Positions 1-9,900 of a stretch of 64,000 nt of DNA are shown here, piece by piece. Source of the stretch: Azospirillum sp. RU38E (GTDB taxonomy: Bacteria; Pseudomonadota; Alphaproteobacteria; Azospirillales; Azospirillaceae); contig NZ_FZOI01000017.1 of NCBI RefSeq assembly GCF_900188385.1, positions 62,001-126,000 on the forward strand, written 5' to 3'. Below the pieces are notes generated by a model that saw only the letters and a program-made list of their open reading frames with translations, ran no database searches and was not told the DNA's origin. The translations under genes were made by a program, and so were the position numbers. The number at the start of each line of letters is the position of its first letter. The first letter of the stretch is position 1.

Positions 1-960
1 CCGCTGATGCTGATGCCATTGGCGCCGGCATCGATCACCGTATCGCCGCCAAGGATCACCGGGGCCGACAGGCTGAAGGCAGCCCCGGCAGTGTAGGTGC
101 CATCCAGCGTCACGCTGCTGCCGGCATAGGTCTGCAGGCCGCTGGTGGTGACCGACTTCAGGCTGGCGGTGCCGCCCTTATCCGTGGTCAGGCTGGCCAG
201 GGCCGTGGTGCCGCCGACAATGCCGGACAGGGTGGTGGCACCCGTGCTGTTCAGGGCCAGGGCATGGGCGCCATTAATGGTGCCGGTCACGCTGATGGCG
301 CCGCTGCCGGCAGCCATGGTGACATCACTACCCAGCGTCACGTCACCGTTAAAGCCAATGGCCCCGTTGCCCGTGCTGCTGGTCAGGTCGCCATTGAGCG
401 TGACGGTCGCATCGCCATAGGTCTGTGCGCCCGTGGTGGTGACGGCCGCCAGCGTCAGGCTGCCGCCCTTATCGGTGGTCAGGCTGGTCAGGGCGGTGGT
501 GCCGCCCACCACACCGGTAAAGCTGGTGGCACCGCTGCTGTTGACGGTCAGCGCATAGCCGCCGTTCACCATGCCGCCAAAGCCGACATTGCCGCTGCCG
601 GCATTGATGCTGGTGGTCCCGGCCAGCGTGGCATCGCCGTTTACGGTAATCGCCGCATTGCTGCTGGCATAGTTGCCATTCAGAGTGACGGCATCGCCAT
701 AGGTCTGCGCCCCCGTGGTGGTGACCGACTTGAAGGAGGCTGTGCCGCCCTTGTCAGTGGTCAGGCTGGTCAGAGCGGTGGTACCGCCCACCATACCGCT
801 GACCACGACAGAACCCGCGCTGTTGAAGGTCAGCGCATGGGCACCATTTACCGTACCGGACAGGGTGGCGGTGCCGGTACCCAGCGAGAAGATGGTGTCG
901 CCGGCCAGGGTGGTGGCCCCGGTGATCGTCAGATTATTGTTGGTGCCGACCGAATAGGTG
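1..960 (-). repeat. Tandem ~94-97-residue repeats inside TpsA
   Basis: The visible end of the TpsA frame is built of tandem modules of about 282-291 bp. Anchor words coding TTGAQTYGD recur near 416 and 698, with a close variant near 125. Each is followed by the block coding LTSLTTDKGG and a VGGTTAL segment. A more diverged copy precedes them near 985. The repeats keep frame and probably continue beyond the left edge. They look like coils of the beta-helix shaft. Confidence 0.8.
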
Positions 961-3900
961 CCGCTGGTGGTGACCGCGCCGGTGTAGGATTGGCCCGCCG
1001 TGGTGGCGACACCCGCCAGATTGATGCTGGCCGCCGTGACCGACAGGCTGCCCAGCCCGCTGGCCGCCCCGCCAAGGGCCACCGCGCCCGTGCCGGCGGT
1101 GATCGTCACCTCCTTCAGCCCGGTGCCGGCATCCAGCTTGCCGGTGATGGACACATCGCCATTGCCGGATGTCGTATTGATGCTGCGGGCCAGGACCGTG
1201 GCATTGCCCAGGTCCAGGTCGCCGCTGACGGTCAGCGATTTGGCCGTGAAGCTGCCATCGGTGGTGACATTGCCCTTATAGCTCTGTGCCCCGGTGGTGG
1301 TGATGGAGCCGCCCAGCGTGATGGTGGAGCCTTGCACGGAGAAGCCAGAACGGCTGGTGTCGCTGCCGCTGGTCGTATAGGCCTTGGTCAGCGTGACATC
1401 GCCGCCGGCCGACAATTTCACATTGCCGCTGTTACCGGCGACAAAGCCATCGACCATGTTTTCATCGGTGATCGTGCCGGTGGTGGTAACCTCGATATCA
1501 CCATTCTTGGTCTTCAGGTCGCCCAGTTCAAACTTGCTGCCCGACAGATAGATGCCGCCGGTCCCGGTGACCGTCGCCGATACCTTGGTGAAGGTGGTGG
1601 CGAAGGCCTTGTCTGCGGTACCGACGCCGCTGGACGTGGTCATGTTCAACGCCAGACCCGTGAGGGTGGAGCCACCGCTGGCCGACAGGATCTTGCCCGA
1701 CGCGGCATTCAGGGTCAGCGTGCCGGTGCTGTCGGCATTGATGGTATCCAGCGTCAGATCACCGGTCGTCGCCGTCAGGGTGATGGTGCGGTTCTTGCCA
1801 CTGGCCACCACGCTGTCAGCGGTGAAGGCCAGATTATTGGTGAAGCTGATATCGCCCTTGGCCCCCAGCGTCAGGGCACTGACGGTGCCCGTATTGCTGA
1901 CGGTCAGGTTCTTGTCAGTCCCAGTCAGGCTGATATTCAGCTTGCCGGCGCTGGTGGTCAGGCTGGTATTGCCCCCGGCCGAACCGCTGACCAGAACCAG
2001 TTCCGCCGCGGTGATGGAGAGCGCGCGCCCGCCGCCGCCGGTAACAATGTCGGTGGTGCCTTTCAGCGTGATGGTGCCGGTGGTGCTGAAATTGCCGGAA
2101 GAGGGCAGGGTGAGCGTCCCGCCGCTTTCCAGCAGCAGGCTGCCACTGGAAAGCGACAGGCTGTCAATAGACAGGTCGCCCGCCGTCTTGATGAAGGCCG
2201 ATGCGCCGGTGCCCAGGGTCAGGGCACCGCTGGACAGGGTGGAACTGCCGGTGCCGCTGTTGGAGATGGAGACGACAGCACCCGCCTTGGCAGCCGACAG
2301 GCTGGCAATGCTGGAAACCTTGACCAGCACGGGCGAGCCGGCACCGGTGGCAAGGTCGGTCACAGCACCGATATCGCCATTGGTGGCGGTCAGCGACAGC
2401 TTGCCGGCAATGATATGCGTATCGGTGCCGCTGATCAGGATATTGGTTGCGGCGGTGATGCTGGCCTTGCTGTTGCTGGGGCTGCCGGAGGAACTGGTGG
2501 TGCCGGCATAAAGCTTGGTGACGGTGACAGCACCGCTGCTGGTGCTGATGGTGACATCCTTGTCCAGCCCATCGGTACCCTGGGTGACATTCACCACCGC
2601 TACAGGACCGGCGGCCGAAACGCTGAGCGCGCCATTGGCGGCGGTCAGCGCCGTGCTGCTGGTGCCCAGGGCAATGCCGCTGCTGTTGCTGTCGGTGATA
2701 TAGACGGAGCCCGCACCACTGGTGCCGCCGGTGATGGTGGCAACCTTGGTATTCAGGCTGCTGCTGGAAGTACCGATCCCGGTGCCGGCGGTCAGCGACA
2801 GGTTGGTGCCGGTGATACTGGTCGTGGCAATCCCGTCATCGACAATGCTGCCAGTCCCGGCATTCAGGGTGACGTCGCCACTGCCGGCATCCACCATCCC
2901 CACACGGATCAGGCTGGTGCCGCTGGACGAAACAGTGATGGCGCCACCGCCCGAGGTCACCAGCCCCAGATCAAGGGAAACGCCGGACCCGCCGGCAATA
3001 TTGATGATGCCGTTATTACTGGACAGGCTGGTGATGGCCAGTTCCGTGCCAGAGGTCTTGAGATAGACGCCAGCACCGCTGGTGGTGGAACTGGCCTGAA
3101 GGCCGCGGCTGTTTACGCCGAGGGCGGCAACGCTGGAGCCGATATTGCTGCTGGTATTCAGCAGCACTGTACCACCGCTGATGCCGCTATTGCTGTTGCC
3201 CTGGATGATCGCGCCGCTGCGGTTGGTCAGCACCACCCGGCCATTGGCCATGCCGGCACTGACCGTGCCGGCCGTACCGCTGCTGCCGATGGTGATGTTG
3301 CCATTGGCTGTGACGTTGATAGCATTGCCGGCCGTATCATCGGTGATCGACAGATTGGTCAGCGTCAGCGCCGCACCGCTGGTCACATTGATGGAGCCAT
3401 TCTTAACCCCAACCGTCAAACCGCCCACCAGGGCGCTGGTGAGGGCAAGATGGGCGGAGCCATCACCGGTTACGGTGGCCGCCACCGTAGACCCGTTGGA
3501 ACCGCTGACCGCTGGTGCGATGCTCAGCGGACTGCTGGCACTGCCAATCCCCGTACCAGCCTTCAGATTGATAGCGGCGCTGGTGCCGCTGGCGGACAGC
3601 GCGATCCGGTTGCTGTTCAGCGCGCCGGCGGCTTCCAGCGTCAGCGTGTTGTTGCCCCAGGTGACAGCCCCATTCAGGGTCAGATCGCCCTTGGTGGTCA
3701 CCACGGACAGCGCGCTGCCGGTGCTCAGGCTGCCGGTCGTCAGCGCCTTGCTGTTGGAGATATAGGCATTGGTGGTGGTGGACAGCGTCAGCGTATCAAC
3801 ATTGGTCAGCAGGGCGGCATCACTGGCGCCAATGCTGCTGCCGGTTTTGCTGTTGCTGTTGGTCAAGGTCAGGTCTTTGGCCGTGATGCCATCACCAACT

Positions 3901-6900
3901 TTCGCCATGGTGATGCTGTCAAACGTGGACTGGCCAAGCGTGGGTTTGACGGCCAGCGTCACGGCCCCGTCACCGACAGAAATGGTCCCCACCGACAGGC
4001 TGTTGCCATAGGTGGAATAAGAGAAATTGAGCCCCGTCTTGTCGGTTACATTGGTCAACACGCTGTCGGACGTATCCGAAGCGGTAAAGGTCAGGTTTGT
4101 CGCCGTGATGGACAGGCTGCCATTTGAGGCAGTGCTCGAACTGGCGGCGGCGCGGTCGATAATCAGGTCGGTCAGATCTTGATCGCTGCCGACATAAATA
4201 TTGCCGGCCGTGTTCAGGGTCAGCTTGGTGGCTTTTGTCTTCACCCGCGTATTGCTGCTGGTGCTTTCACCAATCGACCCAGCCGTGGCTGACAAGACCA
4301 CCTCCGCGGCATCAATCATGCTGGCGGTGGTGGACTTGATGGAGCCGGTGCCGGCGCTGATGGTGACCTTGTTGCCGGTGGCGGTCAGTGCGCCGGCCAG
4401 CGTGACATCCGTTACCGTCTGACTGCTACCGCCGCTGAGCACCACATCCCCTTTGGCGCTCAGGCTGGAAATAGTCAACCCACTGGTTTCTTGAATGTAA
4501 ACGCCACCGCCCTTTGCATCAGCGGTCAGGGTGGTGGTGCCCTTGCTGTTTGCACTGGTCGAGAGTGCACTGCCGGCACTGCCAATGGAACCCGACGCCG
4601 TCAGGCTAAGGGTGCCAGAGCCGGAGATCTGGCCGCCCCCCAGGATGGAACCGTTGGTGACATTGATTGTCAGGGCAGCGCCGTTCAGGCTCAAGCCACC
4701 ATCAGGATCGGTGGCCGTACCGATCTGAAGGTCACCGCTGCTGAACTTGATTTCACTGGTGTCAGCAACCTCGAAGCCAGAAATCTTGGCCGATTGCTTC
4801 AGGTCAACATAGGCGCCATTGTTGGCTGCCACCTTAAGCTGGGTCGTCGTGATGTCCAGCAATCCGCCGCCAGTGCCGCTGGCCTGGCCAACCATACCGG
4901 AACTGGAAGTCAGGGTGACGCGTCCAGCCTTAATGAAGGATGAGCCGTCAAGCTCCTGGATATTGGCGGACGAGTTGAGCGCAAACTGGCTTGCCCCGCC
5001 GATCTCCACCTCGTCCACGATGATGGCGCGGTCACTTTTGAAGCTGAAATCCATGCCGGACAGGTCACGGATCTGGCTGAATTGCGTGCCGGCAGCGTTG
5101 GTGTGCGTTGCCTGGATCTGCACAGCGCTGGCTGTGCCATCCAGAGCGGCGCTGACAATATCAAAGGTCCGGTTCGCCGTGTTTTTATCGCTGGCATTGG
5201 TCAGCGCCAGGCTATCGATATGGGTGCTGGAGGTGATGTAAACATCACCCTGTGTCTTCAGGGTCACCGTCGGCGTATCGATATAAAACCGGTTTCCGCT
5301 TGTCCCCAGATTGATGGCGTCCATCGACAGGACGCCCGCCTTGATATGGGAAAGCGAGCTATTGGCGCCACCAAAGATGGAACCGGCGGATTTCAGCGTC
5401 AAATTGCCCGTCTTGGTCACATCAATGATACCAAGCACCTGGCTGATCTGGGTATCAAAGGTGAAGTTCAGGCCCGTCGTATCTGTCAGTGCAACGGCAT
5501 AGCTGGAGCTGCCGGTGATGGCGATGGTGGCGTTTGTGGAGGTCAGGCTATAGCTGGCCGCGCCATCGCTTGATGTTCTGCTGTTTTTGATGGACAGCGT
5601 CTGCAGGTCGGCGTGGTTGTCGATATAGACGCTGTCCCGGCTGTCAATGATCAATGCATTGGCATCGGTCTGCAGACTGTCGCTGCCATTTTGCAGAATA
5701 CCACCCGTGGCCGTCAAACTGATCTGGCCCGCGGTCACCCTGGCGCTGCTGCCGGTGGTGGTGATGTTCTTGGTGGTACCGGTGGTGGTCAGGCTGAGCA
5801 ACCGCGCTTTCTGGACGTTGATATCACCCAGGACCAGATTGTTATCGGTCTTGATCGTCAGATCAAGGCCGGTGGTGTCAATGAATTTTGTGATGGTGGT
5901 GCTGCCGGCAGCTGTACTGGACGGCATGTCGACAGTCAGGTTCTTGCCGGTGATGCCATAATTATTGGTGGAACTATGCTTCAGCACCCAATCGAATTTT
6001 GAAAGATCAGCGGCATTGTTGAAATAAACACTACCGCCACTGGTCAAATCCAGGGTCTTGCTGTCAATCTGCAAAGCGTCGCTGCTGGTACCGATGGAAC
6101 CACCAGCGACGGAAAGAACAAGCGTATCGGCAACGATGGCCGCCATCGACCCGCTGGCCTGCGTGAGAGTACCATTATTGACCAGCAGCGTTACACCTGT
6201 CCCACTGCTTGACGAGTTGGGGTTGCTGAGTTTGATACCGTCCAGGGCAAGATTGCCGGTATTCTGATAGTTGACATTGCCGCTGGCATCGATTTTCAGC
6301 GTACCGACGGTGCCGAAGAATGTGTCCTGGCCGTCCAACGAATTGCCAACGCCAGAACCCGCAATCTCCAAACGACCAGCCGTGATAACGCTGCTGCTCT
6401 TGGTGGCATCAACACCCGACCCGCTGAAATTGCTTCCAGAGGTGGTGCCGGCTGTCAGTTTCACCGTCGCGGAGCCGACATTGACGTTGGTCACCCGCAA
6501 GGTCTTGGTGGAACTGACGGTCAGGTTCAGGCCGCTCTGGCTGATGCTACTCAACTCAAGGGCGGTGACAGCCTTATTCGAAATCACCTCATCAACCGTA
6601 AAGGTCAGGCCGGTGGAACTCAGCGAGTGAGTGTAGCTGGTGATGTTTTTCGTGAAGGTGAGATCCAGCGTCAGATCGGTCAGGCTGGTATCATTGCTGA
6701 CATTGAAATCGCCGCCCGTAGCGATTGTCAGCTTCTTGGTGCTGGTGCTGATCGCCGTTCCGCTGTTACCAACCGCCGCCCCGGAATTCGCCTTGGTCGA
6801 CAGAATGATCTCGCCTGCCGTCAAGGTACCGCTGCCCTGGATAATGGTGCCGGTATTGCCAGTTGCACCACCGGTGGAGGTCAGGTTGATCTTGCCGGTA

Positions 6901-9900
6901 GAGTTGGTTCCGGCCGTAATTCCCCCCGTGACCAGGGCACGGTCCATGAAGAGACTGAAATCCATCACGCCGGAACCGGTCTTGGCAATGCTGGCAGAGG
7001 ATCCATTGTCGGTGAGGGTAACGGCCCGCCCTGTACCCAGGTTGCTGAAACTATAGCTATTTTTATCGGTGGTTGCCTGTGTCTTATGGGTCAGCACCAG
7101 ACCCAGCGTCGTCAGATTCTTGGAGCTGTTATTAATGTAAACATTGCCGTTGCTGGTAATGTTCAGCGTCGCGGTGTTGGTTTTAACAGCCTGGCTGTCA
7201 GTCCCGATTGAGCCATTGCCGGTGCCGGTACCCGTGGCAAACAGGGTCACGGAACCGCCAAGGATGGCGCCACCAGCGCTCATCGTCATGTTGGAATTGG
7301 CGCCACCGCCTTCCGTCTTCAGCGTCACCGCACCCGTTGCAACGATTTCACTGACGTAAATGTTCTTCTTGCCGGTGAAGCTGAAATCGGTCGCCGATCC
7401 GGTAACGTCAACCGAAACAGTTGTACCACTGTCAGTCAAACTATATGCCGGACCGGAAGCGCCGGTGATGCCGAAAAGGCTGGAGGTGTCGGCGCCGGTC
7501 GTGCTGTTGGTACTGGTTACATCAACATGCGTCAGCGATGTTGTGCTGTTCACATAAATGTTACGCCCAGCGGTCACATTGATCTTTTTGGTATTGACCT
7601 GAATATTGTTGGCGCTGGTACCGATGGAATAAAGCGTGCCCGCCGTCAGGCTGACCGTGCTCGCCGTAATGGCGCCGCTGCCGCTATAGGTGACGTTGCG
7701 ATCCGCTTTGACGCTGAAGGTGCCCTTGCCAACATCCGCCGCCCCCACCACCGCACTGCGGTCACCGCCGGCGACCAGGGTGAAGTTCAGGTCCGTCGCG
7801 CTGGTCAGGGTGGAGATTGTGCTGCTGGAGGAACTGTCGCTGAGCTTCACCGTCTGACCGGTGCCGGTGATGGTGAGCGACGAGTTGTTGCTGGGGCGGG
7901 TGATTGTCAGATCGGTGAAGGCCTGGGCGCCGGCAATGCTGGTCGTGCCGCTGACGGTGACATCCAGCTTGGCGGTGTCCAGCATCAATTGGTTATTATT
8001 ACCGACCGCGCCCAGGCTGCTGACGGTGATCTTTGATCCCCGGATTACGGTACCCGCATCACCGTCATCATTGATCGCGCTGCCGCTGGAGATATTGCTG
8101 ATGCTGATAGTGCCATTGCCACCATTGGCGATGACCTTGCCCAGAACAGCATTGGAATTGGTGGTGGTCAGCGCGATATCGCCGCCGGCCGTCACCTCGT
8201 TGAACTTGACCGAGCTGTTACCGCTGCTGGCGGCAAACTGGACAGCCACCTCGCCCGTGGTGGCGATGGCATCCAGTTCACCGGCACGGACGGCAAGGAA
8301 ACTGGTGTTCGTGACAGAGCCGATACTGTCACTGGCCTTCAAGGTGACCTTGCCGGTGGCAGCAATCTGGTTGGTGGCCAGAATTGATCCGGAGACCGCT
8401 TCCAGCGTCACCGCGCCCGCCTGGGTACCGATAGTGCTGCTGGAGGCCTGCATATTGCCGGACAGCAGCTTCAGCACCACATCGCCGGAAACTGTGGCGA
8501 AACCAGTACCAATCCGGTCGCCATTGCCAATGCTCAACAGACCGACATTATCGACACCGATTGGGCGTTGTACCGTGACATAGATGCCGCCGGTCCCGGC
8601 GGTCAGATCGCTCGCAGTACCGGCAAGAACGGAGAGACCCTTGGCGGTGACATCAATATCCGCATTGGCCGTAACCGCACCGACATTGCGCGTGGCGTCC
8701 AGACGCACATAGCTTGCCAGCACGCCGGTGCTGTCATTGCCATCATCCAGAATAGCGCCATTCGTTGTCTTGAAGCCCACGACATTGCCGGTCGTGGTGC
8801 TGATTTGGGTGCCGACAGGCGTATAGCTATAGTCGAAGGCGCCGGTATTGACGGCGCCCAGGGTGATGTCGCGGTCACCGGTGAAGGCGAACATGTTCAG
8901 CCCGCCGACATCCTTGGCATAGCCGGTATCGATCAGGCGCTCAAACAGATAGCCGCTGGCGCTGTCCGTCACCCGGAAATCCAGATGCTGACCCGTTATG
9001 GCGTAGGTGTAATTGGCGCTGCTGTCCTTATGCGTGCTGGTAATGGTCAGGCTGTTGAAGTGCGCTTCATTGGCAATGACCAGATCGCCCGCCGTGACGA
9101 CAGCCAGCTCTGTTGTCTTGATACCAAGGGCTTGGCCGGCCGCACCGACCCCCTCCGTCGCGGTCAAGGCAATGGATTTGGCATTCAGGAAGCTGGCGCT
9201 GCGGCCATCATCCAGAATGGCGCCAGCTGTGGTGGTGATGGTGGCTTTGGTGGCGTTTTCAATATCCAACCGGCCCAGCACCAGATTCTTGTCGCTGGTG
9301 AAGCTGAAACTGGTGATGAAGGTGCTGGAAAGCTCGCTGATGGTCACCGTGGTGCCATTATCGGACACGGTAAAGATCTGACCGCTGGAGGTCAGCGACA
9401 AGGCATTGGGCGTGGTGCCATTATGCTTGTTGTTGATGGTCAGGGAGGCCAGCAGCGAACCGGTATTGTTGATATAGATGTCACCTGTATTGGTGACACT
9501 CATCGTCTGGCCAGCCGTTTTCAGTGCCGTGGTGCTGTCACCAACGGCGCCGCCAACCTTCAGCGTGATAACAGCGGCGGACAGCAGGTTGCCCGCCTTG
9601 GTCACCAGGGCGCCGGAAAGGTCCAGGGTTGCAGCACCGCTGCTGGCAGCTTTAACCGACCCGTCCAGGGTGGTGGTTCCACCCTGGACATTGATGGTGA
9701 TGGACCCTGTGCTGCTGCGCATATCCTTCAGGGTGACAGCACCGTTCTGGGTAACCGTCAGGGCGCCGACGGTGCTGGCGCTGATCGTGTTGGCCGTCGT
9801 CAGCAGTTCCACCGTGCCGCCAGAGCCGGTGGCCGTGGCGGTCACACTATCGCCAGTGATCTGCTGGTTGCTGCCGCCTGCCTTGGCAATGGTGCCGGTC

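Noticed and set aside
145-1000. CRISPR-like periodicity
   Set aside because: The ~285-bp period is an in-frame protein repeat of TpsA, not short direct repeats with unique spacers.
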